Part shown: positions 1-8,815 of the stretch, one piece after another | Layout of the letters: every line of letters begins with the position of its first letter | How positions within the stretch are numbered: position 1 is the first letter of the stretch | Position numbers and translations under genes: made by a program | The notes under the pieces: model-generated | The model's input: only the letters and a program-made list of their open reading frames with translations | Databases searched by the model: none | What the model was told of the DNA's origin: nothing | DNA from: Qipengyuania sp. | Lineage (GTDB): Bacteria; Pseudomonadota; Alphaproteobacteria; Sphingomonadales; Sphingomonadaceae | Length of the DNA: 64,000 nt | Direction of reading: 5' to 3' | NCBI GenBank assembly: GCA_019745075.1 | Contig: JAIETR010000021.1 | Span: 1 to 64,000, forward strand

Positions 1-331
1 CTGCGCGCGAGTGGTCGGGGTCCACATGTGTTCACTCCAGCTCGGTCTCGACAACCCGCTGGAATCACATCAAACCCGACCGCTCAACCCCTTTCGAAAC
101 GGCCTCTTAGCCGGGAGTTGGGATCGGGAGCAACCAAGGAGTGATTTGTCTGTTTGTCATAGTTATATCGTATCGACATTACGATTGTAATGGTTGAACC
201 ACAAGGCCCATAAGCATAGGGCTGATTGCTGCGAAGATAGAAAGCCACGTCGGAGCTTGTCGCGGTTCACCCGTGCTGCGCTCGCATATGTGAAGTCATT
301 CGGTGTTGTGTGCGCTGAGGAAGGATCAACT
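1..331. promoter_or_regulatory. Gene-free leader region upstream of a DUF1259 start
   Basis: No convincing gene lies here. The right part is AT-richer than the surroundings and precedes a well-formed start at 332. An inverted repeat ATCGTA-N7-TACGAT sits at 167-185 and could be an operator or promoter element. An AGGAAGGA Shine-Dalgarno stretch lies about 5 bases before the ATG. The promoter role is inferred. Confidence 0.35.
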
Positions 332-517
332 ATGCTGACGAAGACAATCGCTTTGGGATTCACCAGCCTCCTGCTTGCAAGCCCGGCCTGGGCAGCGCCG
401 GACTGGTCGGCGGTCGACCGGGCGATAGGACGAGCGGGGGCAGAACAGGCCGGGGGTGTCCACCGCTACAGCTTTCCGCGTTCGGACCTGAGCGTCACGC
501 TGGACGGGGTGACGATG
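332..517 (+). pseudogene. DUF1259 (LppY/LpqO family) N-terminal fragment
   Basis: About 62 codons encode a signal peptide (hydrophobic stretch to AWA near residue 21) followed by a segment typical of the start of DUF1259 proteins: DWSAVDRAIGRAG, then YSFPRSDLSVTLDGV. The family normally continues for more than 100 residues. Here the match stops after VTLDGV and the frame runs on antisense through a truncated peroxiredoxin gene. A strong ribosome binding site precedes the ATG, so the 5' end looks native. The gene is therefore broken at about 513-518, by rearrangement or by an assembly join. The family assignment rests on this short stretch. Confidence 0.6.
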
Positions 518-850
518 CTTCTCGGTCCAGATGCCGAGCGCGTCGGAGAGACCGCCCTCCGCCGCATCGCTGGCCAGATCGACCGCGAGGGCGTGCTTCT
601 CCATGAATGTGCGATGCCGGTCCGGGCTGTCCTTGCTGATCCCCAGCAGCACCACGCCGGCCTTGTCGAACCTCGGCTTGAGCGCGGAGAAATCGGTCGC
701 CTCGGTCGTGCAGCCAGGGGTCATGTCCTTGGAATAGAAGAACAGCACCGCGCGCCGGCCGGCGAAGTCGCCGGGGCGCAGGGTGCCGCCGGAAACTGTC
801 TCCAGGGCGATATCGGGCATGGTGTCGCCCACGCCGGGCCGTTCGGTCAT
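518..850 (-). pseudogene. bcp: Truncated thioredoxin-dependent peroxiredoxin (Bcp/PrxQ)
   Basis: Starts MTERPGVGDTMPDI and carries the peroxidatic cysteine motif DMTPGCTTEATDF, followed by the expected thioredoxin-fold stretches LLGISKDSPDRH and LGIWTEK. PrxQ/Bcp enzymes reduce hydroperoxides in the cytoplasm and are usually about 150 residues. Here recognisable sequence ends after about 111 residues at LGIWTEK, and the frame continues to 326 as unrelated sequence antisense to a DUF1259 fragment. The start codon overlaps the glnE stop (ATGA), so the 5' half is in its native operon. Loss of the C-terminal third probably inactivates it. Confidence 0.75.
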
Positions 851-3501
851 GAAGTCGTCTCCAGAGGATCGGAGAAGGCCTTGGCCCACTCGCGGGCGAC
901 GCCTTGCCTCGCTTCGCCGAGCGCGCGGAAGAGCGCGGTCATGTCCTCGGTCCCGGTCTGCTGCGCGAGCACCTCCGCCGCCGCACCGCGAGGCACGGCG
1001 AGGTCGGGGGCCAGCAGCCGCGCACCCACCAGCACGCGCGTCATCAGCTCGAGATGGCCGATCAGCGACGGCGACACCAGCCCGGAGCCGGCGAGCCGAT
1101 CGAGCGCCGCCGCCAGATCGGGCGTGAAGGCGGTGCGATCGCGTAGCTGGAGAAAGTGAATCAGGAACTCGAGATCGACGAGCCCGCCGCGCAGCAGCTT
1201 GGCGTCGAGCGGTCCCTTGGCCGGCTTGTGCGCGGCCATGTCGGCGCGCATTTTCAGCACATCGGTGCGCAATCGAGCGGTGTCGCGCGGCCCATCAAGC
1301 ACTTCATCGACGATTGTCTCGACCGCCGCGCGCGCCGCGGGCGAGCCGGTCAGCACCCGCGCGCGGGTCAGCGCCATATGCTCCCAGGTCCAGGCCTCCT
1401 CGCGCTGATAGCGGGCGAAGGCGGACAGTCCGACCGCGAGGGGGCCCTTGTCGCCCTGCGGCCGCAGGCGCGTGTCGATCTCGTAGAGCGCGCCTTGCGC
1501 AGTCGAAACGCTCAGCGCCGCGCCGAGCCGCTGGGCCAGTCTGTTGAAATACAGCGTCCTACCGAGCGGGCGCGGACCGTCGGATTCCTCGCTTCCCTCG
1601 GTGAAGAGATAGATCATGTCGAGATCGGAGGCGTGAGTGAGCGCTCCGCCGCCCAGGCGGCCGAGCCCCAGAACGACCAACTCGCTCCCCTCGGTCCGCC
1701 CATGCGCCTGCGCGAACTCCCCCGCCGCCCGCTCCTGCGCGACCAGGATCGCCGCCTCCGCCAGCCGCGACAGACCGGCGGCGATTTCGAGCGGGTCGTG
1801 CTCGGCTTCGATGAGCTGCATCCCGAGCGCAAAACGCCTCTCGCCGACCACCACGCGAATGCGATCGAGCGCCTGCTCATACCCGGCCTCGGCTCCATGG
1901 CGTCGCATTTCGGCCGCCACCCGATCAACCGGTCCGGGCAGGGCGAAAGCGCTGCGGTCGATCAGCGCATCGAGCCGCTCGGGACGACGCGCCAGCTCGT
2001 CGGCCAATGGCGGCGCGAGCGTCAGACAATCGAGCAGCAGATCGAGCAGGCCGGGCCGGGCCTCGAGCAGGCGGAAAATATTGATCGCCGAAGACATGCG
2101 CTCGAGCATGGTTTCCCATCGGGCGAGCACTGTCGCAGGGTCGGGCGCCGCTGCGAAGGCGGCGAGCAGGCGCGGTTTCACCGCCTCGAAGGCGCCGATT
2201 GCGGCTTCGCTCCGGAGCGCGCGATAGCGTCCATCGACCCAACCTGCGGCGCGCTCTGCCATAGCAGGTGGAATTGCATTCGCTATTGCGCCCGATGGAG
2301 CCTCGCCCGCGCCGAGCATCGCATCGTAGCGCGCAGCGACAGCGCCGCAGATCTCGCGCAGCTCGGCGATCAGCATCTCGCCGTCCGCCAGACCATCGAG
2401 CCGCGCGACTCCGTCGAGCGCTTCGCCTGCGGGAAGCGAATGCGTCTGCTGGTCGGCGACCATCTGGAGGCGATGCTCGACCACGCGCAGCCGGTCGTAG
2501 CCTTCGCCCATCTCCTGTGCGTCGCCGGCCCCGATCACTCCCGCCGCGGCCAGCGCGTCGAGCGCGGCGCGCGTGCCGCGAGGGCGCAGCGAAGGATCGC
2601 GTCCGCCGTGAATGAGCTGATGGGTCTGCGCGTAGAATTCGATCTCGCGGATGCCGCCGCGGCCCTGCTTGACGTTGAAGCCGGGGCCGGGCTCGCGCGG
2701 GCCCGCGTAACGGTCGCGGATACGCAGCGAGAGTCGGCGGACCTCCTCGATGGCGCCGAAATCGAGGCTCCGCCGCCACACGAAGGGCCGGATCGCATCG
2801 AGGAAGCTTTCGGCGGCCGGGATATCGCCGGCGCAGGCGCGCGCGCGGATGAAGGCGGCCCGCTCCCACGCCAGCGCCGAGCTTTCGTAATGCGTGGTCG
2901 CCGCATTGACCGAGATCGCGAGTGGACTGACCTCGGACGCAGGGCGCAGCCGCAGATCGACGCGAAAGACGTAGCCCTCGCTGGTTACTTCGCTCAGCAG
3001 CCGCACGATCTCGCGGGCATAACGCTGCGCCGATTGCGCGGGCTCGTCGCGTTCGCGGCGCGGCAGGCGCTCCGGATCGTAAAGCAGGATCGGGTCGATA
3101 TCCGAGCTGTAGTTGAGCTCGCCAGCCCCATGCTTGCCCAGCGCCACCGCGAAGAAACCGGCGGGCTCGGCATCCGGAATCCGCGTGCGGATCGCGGCGG
3201 TGACGGCGGCATCGAGCGCGCGGTCGGCGAAGGCGCTCAGTTCCTCCATTACGCGCGTCAGCGGGAAGGCGCCCGCCAGATCGCCGATCGCGAGCGCCAG
3301 CGCCAGCGCGCGCCGTTCGTGGCGCAGGGCCACGCCGGTGTCAGTCACGCCATCGCCCGCGCGCTTCGCAGCCGCAAGCGCCGTCTCGCCTTCGCCAGCC
3401 TCGATCAACTCGCGCAAGGCGGCGTCTCGCGCCAGCAGATTGGCAAGGAAGGGCGCGTTCGCCCGCGCCCGCTCGATCGCCCCCTGCCAGTCCGCTGTCA
3501 T
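847..3501 (-). CDS. glnE: Bifunctional glutamine synthetase adenylyltransferase/deadenylase
   Basis: About 884 residues. GlnE attaches and removes AMP on glutamine synthetase in response to nitrogen status signalled by PII. Two nucleotidyltransferase modules are visible: an N-terminal one with the acidic motif SSDIDPILLYDPE after a GKHGAGELNYS lead-in, and a C-terminal one with LGRLGGGALTHASDLDMIYLF. The chosen start, MTADWQGAIERAR, gives the usual family length; a longer in-frame extension upstream has no family resemblance. The stop overlaps the start of bcp (ATGA), an arrangement consistent with an operon. Confidence 0.93.
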   Translation of the reverse strand: MTADWQGAIERARANAPFLANLLARDAALRELIEAGEGETALAAAKRAGDGVTDTGVALRHERRALALALAIGDLAGAFPLTRVMEELSAFADRALDAAVTAAIRTRIPDAEPAGFFAVALGKHGAGELNYSSDIDPILLYDPERLPRRERDEPAQSAQRYAREIVRLLSEVTSEGYVFRVDLRLRPASEVSPLAISVNAATTHYESSALAWERAAFIRARACAGDIPAAESFLDAIRPFVWRRSLDFGAIEEVRRLSLRIRDRYAGPREPGPGFNVKQGRGGIREIEFYAQTHQLIHGGRDPSLRPRGTRAALDALAAAGVIGAGDAQEMGEGYDRLRVVEHRLQMVADQQTHSLPAGEALDGVARLDGLADGEMLIAELREICGAVAARYDAMLGAGEAPSGAIANAIPPAMAERAAGWVDGRYRALRSEAAIGAFEAVKPRLLAAFAAAPDPATVLARWETMLERMSSAINIFRLLEARPGLLDLLLDCLTLAPPLADELARRPERLDALIDRSAFALPGPVDRVAAEMRRHGAEAGYEQALDRIRVVVGERRFALGMQLIEAEHDPLEIAAGLSRLAEAAILVAQERAAGEFAQAHGRTEGSELVVLGLGRLGGGALTHASDLDMIYLFTEGSEESDGPRPLGRTLYFNRLAQRLGAALSVSTAQGALYEIDTRLRPQGDKGPLAVGLSAFARYQREEAWTWEHMALTRARVLTGSPAARAAVETIVDEVLDGPRDTARLRTDVLKMRADMAAHKPAKGPLDAKLLRGGLVDLEFLIHFLQLRDRTAFTPDLAAALDRLAGSGLVSPSLIGHLELMTRVLVGARLLAPDLAVPRGAAAEVLAQQTGTEDMTALFRALGEARQGVAREWAKAFSDPLETTS

Positions 3502-3608
3502 GGCCCGCGTCCTGCCCGCGGGCTCCATGGCTTGCAAGCCGCCTTGCCGGCTCGGGAACGGTCTGCAAGGGCGGGTGGAAATAGAGCAATAACAGGGAAC
3601 CGGATGCC

Positions 3609-5327
3609 ATGACCTTTTCGAACCGCCTTCGCCCCGCCGTACTCGCACTGACCAGCGTCCTGGCGCTGTCCGCCTGCGCCACCACCATGGAGGAGCGCAC
3701 CGCGCCGCCGGCAGCCGCGCTTTCGATTCCCGAGGTCGCGCCCGGTCAGCTCTCCGAGGCGAGCATGAAGGAGATGACGCGCGTCCTCGCCTCCGACGCC
3801 TTCGAAGGGCGCGCGCCGGGCACTCCGGGCGAAGAGAAGACCGTCGCCTACATCATCGATCGCTTCAAGGCGGCCGGTCTCAAGCCGGGTAACAACGGCA
3901 GCTGGGTGCAAAACGTGCCCCTGGTCGAGATCACCGGCAAGGGCCACGCGCCGCTGACCATCAAAAGCCGAAGCGGCGCCCCCATCGACCTTGCCTTCTC
4001 GAAGGATTGGGTCGGCGTCACTTATCGCGAGGATGCCGCCACCCGGTTGGCCGACAGCGAGTTGGTCTTCGTCGGCTACGGCGTGGTTGCGCCCGAAAAG
4101 GGCTGGAACGACTACGCGGGCGTGGACATGCGCGGGAAAACCGCGGTGATCCTGGTCAACGATCCCGATTTCGGTGCGGCAAACGAAACCGGGCTCTTCA
4201 ACGGCAAGGCGATGACCTATTACGGGCGCTGGACCTATAAATACGAGGAAGCCGCGCGCCAGGGCGCGGCGGCCGCGATCGTCATTCACGACACCGCGCC
4301 CGCGTCCTATGGCTGGAACGTGGTCGAATCGAGCTGGACCGGCCCGCAGGCCTATGCGCGGGCGGGCGCCAACCCGCCCCCGACCACGCAAGTCAACGGC
4401 TGGGTGCGGAAGCCCGTCGCGGCGAAAATCCTCGCCGCCGCGGGGCAGAATCTCGAAGCGCTGACCGCGCGGGCCCGCCAGCAGGGCTTCCGCGCGGTGC
4501 CGCTGGGGCTCACCGCTTCGACCAGCTTCAGGAACGACATTCGCGAATTCGCCTCGAAGAACGTGATCGGGATCCTGCCCGGCCGCTCCGCACCCGACGA
4601 ATATGTCCTCCACACGGCGCATTGGGACCATCTCGGCCGCTGCACTCCGGCGCCCGACGGCGACAACATCTGCAACGGCGCGGTCGACAACGCCACCGGC
4701 ACCGCCGCGCTGGCGGCGCTGGGCGAGGCGCATGCGAAGGCCGGGCCTGCTCGGCGCTCCCTCGTTTTTCTGGCCGTAACGGGCGAAGAATCGGGCCTGC
4801 TGGGCGCGAAATACTACGCCGAGAATCCCGTTTTCCCGCTCAACTACACCGTGGGCGGCATCAATATGGACGCCTTCCTGGTCGCGGGGCCGTCGAAGGA
4901 CGTCACCGTGGTGGGGCCGGGCAAGAGCGAGCTCGACGCCTTCCTCGCCGCCGCACTGCGCGCCGATGGCAGGTACATCGTCCCCGACCCGAGCAGCGAG
5001 GCGGGCTATTACTACCGCTCGGACCATTTCGCCTTCGCCAAGCTGGGCGTGCCGATGCTCTATGTCGACGGCGGCGAGGATCTGGTGAACGGCGGCCGCG
5101 CGGCAGGCGAGAAGCTGGCGGCGGAATACCGCGCCAACCGCTATCACGGTCCGCAGGACGAATACGATCCGAACTGGAACTGGGCCGGGGTGATGCAGGA
5201 CCTCCAGCTGTTCTACCGCATCGGCCGCAGCCTGGCGCAATCGACCGCCTGGCCCGGCTGGATGCCCGGCGACGAGTTCCGCGCCGTCCGCGAACAGGAC
5301 TGCGCGAAGGCCGGCGCGGGTTGCTGA
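3609..5327 (+). CDS. Exported M28-family zinc aminopeptidase with PA domain
   Basis: 572 residues. The N-terminus is a lipoprotein-type signal (LALSAC, Cys23), so the enzyme is probably anchored in the cell envelope. The order is an N-terminal region, a protease-associated insertion around residues 150-270 and an M28 catalytic domain. The di-zinc ligands are all visible: H338 in HWDHLG, D360 in VDNATGTAA, E393/E394 in TGEESG (base and ligand), D421 in NMDAF and H473 in SDHFAF. M28 enzymes remove N-terminal amino acids from peptides. An agmatine deiminase gene follows after 16 bases, suggesting co-transcription. Substrate is unknown. Confidence 0.9.
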   Translation: MTFSNRLRPAVLALTSVLALSACATTMEERTAPPAAALSIPEVAPGQLSEASMKEMTRVLASDAFEGRAPGTPGEEKTVAYIIDRFKAAGLKPGNNGSWVQNVPLVEITGKGHAPLTIKSRSGAPIDLAFSKDWVGVTYREDAATRLADSELVFVGYGVVAPEKGWNDYAGVDMRGKTAVILVNDPDFGAANETGLFNGKAMTYYGRWTYKYEEAARQGAAAAIVIHDTAPASYGWNVVESSWTGPQAYARAGANPPPTTQVNGWVRKPVAAKILAAAGQNLEALTARARQQGFRAVPLGLTASTSFRNDIREFASKNVIGILPGRSAPDEYVLHTAHWDHLGRCTPAPDGDNICNGAVDNATGTAALAALGEAHAKAGPARRSLVFLAVTGEESGLLGAKYYAENPVFPLNYTVGGINMDAFLVAGPSKDVTVVGPGKSELDAFLAAALRADGRYIVPDPSSEAGYYYRSDHFAFAKLGVPMLYVDGGEDLVNGGRAAGEKLAAEYRANRYHGPQDEYDPNWNWAGVMQDLQLFYRIGRSLAQSTAWPGWMPGDEFRAVREQDCAKAGAGC

Positions 5328-5343
5328 CGAACGCGCCGCTCGC

Positions 5344-6336
5344 ATGACGTGGCGCATGCCGCCCGAATGGGCGCCGCAGGACTGGCTGTGGATCGGCTTC
5401 CCGCACGATGCGCGGGAGTGGCCCGAGGTGCTGGGCCGTGCCCAGGAACAGATCGCGGCTTTCGCCAATGCCGTCGCCGAGAGCGGGCAGGCGGTGCGGC
5501 TGTTGGTGCGCGATGCCGCCAACGAGGATCGGGCGCGGGCGCTGGTCTCCGGCGCGGTGACGTTGGAGCGCCGCGAATACGGGGACGTCTGGCTGCGCGA
5601 CACCGGGCCGCTGGTGCTCGCGGATGGCGCGAATGGGCGCGCCGCGCGGCGCTTCGGCTTCAACGGCTGGGGCGGGAAATATCCGATGGAGGGCGACCGC
5701 ACCGTCGGAGCGGAGCTGGCGCGCGATGCCGGGCTGGATCTCGAAAGCCACGACTGGATTTTGGAAGGCGGGGCGATCGACGGCGACGGCGCGGGGCTCG
5801 TCGTCACCACCGAGCAGTGCCTGCTCAACCCCAACCGTAATCCCGCGCTCTCGCGCGAGGAGATCGAGGCTCGGCTCTTATCCGACCTGGGTTTTGAGCG
5901 TGTGCTGTGGCTCGGCGACGGGCTCGTGAACGACCACACCGACGGCCATGTCGACAACCTCGCCCGCTTCGTGGGCCCGAACCGGCTGGCGCTGCCGGGC
6001 GCCACCGGCGCGGACGATCCAAACGCCGCCGTCTACGAGGACGCCAGGCGTCGCGCCGAAGCTTTCGGGGTCGAGGTCGCCGAAATCCCCTCGCCCGGGC
6101 CGATCACGCGCGGAGAAACCGTCGAGCCCGCGAGCTACGCCAATTTCGCGATCACGACCCATCTGGTGGTCGTCCCGACCTTCGGCAGCCCGTACGACGC
6201 GGAAGGCGTCGCGGCCATCGCCGCGCTGTTCCCGGACCGCGCGACCATCGGTCTCCCGGCGGACGCGGTGCTGGCCGGCGGCGGCGGATTCCACTGCGCC
6301 AGCCAGCAGATGCCATCCGCAGGCTGGCGGACTTAA
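5344..6336 (+). CDS. aguA: Agmatine deiminase
   Basis: 330 residues. This family (PAD_porph fold) converts agmatine to N-carbamoylputrescine plus ammonia in polyamine metabolism. Diagnostic stretches are PPEWAPQDWLWIGFPH at the N-terminus, YGDVWLRDTGP, LEGGAID, VNDHTDGHVDN and the catalytic cysteine in GGGGFHCASQQMP (C318). Length is a little short of the usual 340-370 but the catalytic C-terminus is intact. It follows the M28 peptidase gene closely. The usual partner N-carbamoylputrescine amidohydrolase (aguB) is not in this window. Confidence 0.9.
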   Translation: MTWRMPPEWAPQDWLWIGFPHDAREWPEVLGRAQEQIAAFANAVAESGQAVRLLVRDAANEDRARALVSGAVTLERREYGDVWLRDTGPLVLADGANGRAARRFGFNGWGGKYPMEGDRTVGAELARDAGLDLESHDWILEGGAIDGDGAGLVVTTEQCLLNPNRNPALSREEIEARLLSDLGFERVLWLGDGLVNDHTDGHVDNLARFVGPNRLALPGATGADDPNAAVYEDARRRAEAFGVEVAEIPSPGPITRGETVEPASYANFAITTHLVVVPTFGSPYDAEGVAAIAALFPDRATIGLPADAVLAGGGGFHCASQQMPSAGWRT

Positions 6337-6371
6337 CGCTTCGTTAGGGTCCGGGCGCGCACATTCCCCGC

Positions 6372-6500
6372 ATGGCCCGCGCAATCGCTCTCGCCCGCAC
6401 CCGGCTTGCTCCGCTTCCCGCGCTCGAGATCGCGCGCGCGCTAATCGTGTCGGGCTGCGGCCTGGCGCTGGTGCTTGCCGGCCCACACCTTCCCTTCTAA
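6372..6500 (+). CDS. Possible small membrane peptide (42 aa)
   Basis: An ORF of 42 residues, starting MARAIALARTR, with one possible membrane segment (ARALIVSGCGLALVLAG). It lies 35 bases after the agmatine deiminase gene on the same strand. No clear ribosome binding site is visible and I recognise no family. It may be chance in this GC-rich DNA. Confidence 0.25.
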   Translation: MARAIALARTRLAPLPALEIARALIVSGCGLALVLAGPHLPF

Positions 6501-6510
6501 CCAATCAACT

Positions 6511-6574
6511 CCGTTCGCATCGAGCGAAGTCGAGATGCCACGCGTGGTGTCTCGACTTCGCTCGACACGAACGG
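6511..6574. repeat. Dispersed TCGAGCGAAGTCGA inverted repeat, copy 1
   Basis: Two arms of about 28-30 bases form an imperfect inverted repeat with core TCGAGCGAAGTCGAGA and outer CCGTTCG/CGAACGG ends. It lies 7 bases beyond the thrS stop, so as RNA it could act as a hairpin terminator for thrS. The same unit recurs at 21387-21452 (both arms) and 35906-35933 (one arm). Confidence 0.8.
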
Positions 6575-6581
6575 GACTTGG

Positions 6582-8585
6582 TTACATGCGACGCAAGTCG
6601 GGCGGGGTCGCTTCGGCCTTGAGGTGTGCGATAGCCGCTTCGAGCGAAATTACCCGTTGCGCCTGCTCGCCGAGCGTGCGCAGCGCGACCGTGCCCTCCT
6701 CCGCCTCGCGCATGCCGACCACCAGCAGCTGCGGAACCTTGGCGAGCGAGTGCTCGCGCACCTTGTAGTTGATCTTCTCGTTGCGCAGGTCGGTTTCGAC
6801 CCGGATGCCCGCCGCTTGCAGTCTCGATGCAACCTCGCGAGCATAGTCGTCGGCATCCGACACGATCGTCGCCACCACCGCCTGCGTCGGGGCGAGCCAG
6901 GCGGGCAGCCGGCCGGCGAAATGCTCGATCAATATGCCGATGAAGCGCTCGTATGAGCCGAAGATCGCGCGGTGGAGCATCACCGGACGGTGCTTCTCCC
7001 CGTCCTCGCCGACATAGCTGGCGTCGAGCCGCTCGGGCAGCACGCGGTCGGACTGGATCGTGCCCACCTGCCAGGTGCGCCCGATCGCGTCGGTCAGATG
7101 CCACTCGAGCTTGGGAGCATAGAACGCGCCCTCGCCCGGCAGTTCCTCCCAGCCGTATTCCGGCGTCGCCATGCCGGCGTCGATCACCGCCTGGCGCAGC
7201 TCGGACTCGGCCTTGTCCCAATCCTCGTCCGAGCCGTAGCGCTGCTCCGGCCGGAGCGCGAGCTTGACCGCATAGGTGAAGCCGAAGTCGCGGTAGATGC
7301 GGTCGGCGAGCTCGCAGAAGGCGCGCGTCTCGGCGACGATCTGGTCCTCGCGGCAGAAGATATGCGCGTCGTCCTGCGTGAACTGGCGCACGCGCATGAG
7401 GCCGTGCAGCGCGCCATGCGGCTCGTTGCGGTGGCAGCAGCCGTTCTCGTAGAGCCGCAGCGGCAGGTCGCGGTAGCTCTTGAGGCCCTGGCGGAAGATC
7501 AGCACATGCGCCGGGCAGTTCATCGGCTTCAGCGCCATCCAGTCGGCGTCCTTGGACACGAGGTCGCCCTCGTCCTCGGTATTCGGCGCCTCGTCGGGGA
7601 TCACGAACATGTTCGCGCGATATTTGCCCCAGTGGCCCGACTGCTCCCACTGGCGCGCGTCCATGACCTGCGGGGTCTTGACCTCGCGGTAGCCCGCGCC
7701 GTCGATGGCGCGCCGCATATAGGCCTCCAGCTCGCGCCAGATCTTGTAGCCCCGCGGGTGCCAGAACACGCTGCCATGCGCCTCTTCCTGCAAGTGGAAC
7801 AGATCCATCTCGCGCCCGAGTTTGCGATGGTCGCGCTTGGCGGCCTCCTCCAGCCGGTGGAGATGCGCGTCGAGCTGCTTCTTGTCGAGCCAGCCGGTAC
7901 CGTAGATGCGCGTGAGCTGGGCGTTCCTCTGGTCGCCGCGCCAATAGGCGCCCGCGACCCGCATCAGCTTGAAGGCGGCCGGATCGAGCTTGCCGGTGGA
8001 AGGCAGGTGCGGCCCGCGACACATATCGAGCCAATCCTCGCCACTCCGATAGACCGTCAGCTCCTCGCCTTCGGGCAGCTCGGCCGCCCATTCGGCCTTG
8101 AAGCTCTCGCCCTCGGCCCGCCACTTGTCGATCAGTTGCTGGCGGCTCCACACCTCGCGCGTCAGCGGCTTGTCGGCGCGGATGATGTCGCGCATCCGTT
8201 CCTCGATCGCGGGCAGGTCGTCGAGCGTAAACGGGCCGCGGCTCGCGGGCGCCATCACGTCGTAATAGAAGCCGTCCTCGGTGGCAGGGCCGAAGGTGAT
8301 CTGCGTGCCCGGCCACAGCGCCTGCACCGCTTCGGCCAGGACGTGGGCGTAGTCGTGCCGCGCCAGTTCCAGCGCGTCGGCCTCGTCGCGGCTGGTCACC
8401 AGCGCGAGGCTGGCGTCGCCTTCTAACGCCCGGTTGAGGTCGCGCAGTTCGCCGTCCACTCGCGCGGCCAATGCGGCCTTTGCGAGCCCAGGACCGATCG
8501 CCGCGGCGATATCGGCAGGGGTGCTGCCGGGCGGCACCTCGCGCACCGAACCGTCGGGCAGGCTGATCTTCAGAAGTTGCGTCAT
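6582..8585 (-). CDS. thrS: Threonyl-tRNA synthetase
   Basis: About 667 residues, the full bacterial length. It charges tRNA-Thr in the cytoplasm. The order is a TGS domain at the N-terminus ([21 protein letters not shown]), the editing domain with [16 protein letters not shown], the class II catalytic core (motif 2 around [20 protein letters not shown]) and a C-terminal anticodon-binding domain ([18 protein letters not shown]). The start [12 protein letters not shown] matches the TGS boundary. A threonine-rich leader peptide and mutually exclusive hairpins precede the gene, suggesting attenuation by charged tRNA-Thr. A repeat hairpin follows the stop. Confidence 0.95.
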   Translation of the reverse strand: MTQLLKISLPDGSVREVPPGSTPADIAAAIGPGLAKAALAARVDGELRDLNRALEGDASLALVTSRDEADALELARHDYAHVLAEAVQALWPGTQITFGPATEDGFYYDVMAPASRGPFTLDDLPAIEERMRDIIRADKPLTREVWSRQQLIDKWRAEGESFKAEWAAELPEGEELTVYRSGEDWLDMCRGPHLPSTGKLDPAAFKLMRVAGAYWRGDQRNAQLTRIYGTGWLDKKQLDAHLHRLEEAAKRDHRKLGREMDLFHLQEEAHGSVFWHPRGYKIWRELEAYMRRAIDGAGYREVKTPQVMDARQWEQSGHWGKYRANMFVIPDEAPNTEDEGDLVSKDADWMALKPMNCPAHVLIFRQGLKSYRDLPLRLYENGCCHRNEPHGALHGLMRVRQFTQDDAHIFCREDQIVAETRAFCELADRIYRDFGFTYAVKLALRPEQRYGSDEDWDKAESELRQAVIDAGMATPEYGWEELPGEGAFYAPKLEWHLTDAIGRTWQVGTIQSDRVLPERLDASYVGEDGEKHRPVMLHRAIFGSYERFIGILIEHFAGRLPAWLAPTQAVVATIVSDADDYAREVASRLQAAGIRVETDLRNEKINYKVREHSLAKVPQLLVVGMREAEEGTVALRTLGEQAQRVISLEAAIAHLKAEATPPDLRRM

Positions 8586-8715
8586 CGTCTCGCGTCCAAA
8601 ATTCGTCGCGGCGCCATTGCACAGGAGCGCGGGCGGCGCAAAGCGCGGCGTCGGAGAAGCCGATGACGGGAGGAACGCCGCGCCGCCCGTCATGCCCGGG
8701 CGGCGGCGGCGGCGG
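8586..8715 (-). promoter_or_regulatory. Putative attenuator between threonine-rich leader and thrS
   Basis: This 130-base leader contains two competing hairpins. Hairpin A pairs 8686-8693 with 8663-8670 (ATGACGGG/CCCGTCAT). Hairpin B pairs 8680-8688 with 8631-8639 (GGGCGGCGC/GCGCCGCCC, 9 bp) and shares bases 8686-8688 with A, so both cannot form together. Hairpin B ends about 45 bases before the thrS start. No strong T-run follows, so the switch could act on termination or on translation. The mechanism is inferred from architecture. Confidence 0.5.
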
Positions 8716-8784
8716 CTAGCGCGCGACCGTCCGCCCCCGGGCGAAGCCGGTAGTGGTGGTAGTCAGGGTCGGCGTCTTGGCCAT
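8716..8784 (-). CDS. Threonine-rich leader peptide of thrS (22 aa)
   Basis: A 22-codon ORF beginning [14 protein letters not shown]. Seven of the first twelve codons are threonine, including five in a row, with ACC, ACT and ACG used. Such runs of the cognate amino acid are the hallmark of ribosome-mediated attenuation leaders such as E. coli thrL. The position, 130 bases upstream of the threonyl-tRNA synthetase gene on the same strand with alternative hairpins between, fits that role. No strong ribosome binding site is visible. Confidence 0.65.
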   Translation of the reverse strand: MAKTPTLTTTTTGFARGRTVAR

Positions 8785-8815
8785 GCGCGCGAGATAGCGC
8801 CGCCGGCGCGCTTCA

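Noticed and set aside
194-1159. A 321-codon plus-strand frame from before 332 into glnE antisense
   Set aside because: Only the stretch 332-517 looks like protein; the rest is antisense to bcp and glnE, so it is a fusion artefact of the junction.
1156-3612. An 818-codon plus-strand frame over glnE
   Set aside because: Antisense shadow of glnE with no recognisable domain.
3498-6005. An 835-codon minus-strand frame over the M28 peptidase and agmatine deiminase genes
   Set aside because: Antisense shadow; composition is unlike a real protein and it crosses two genuine genes.
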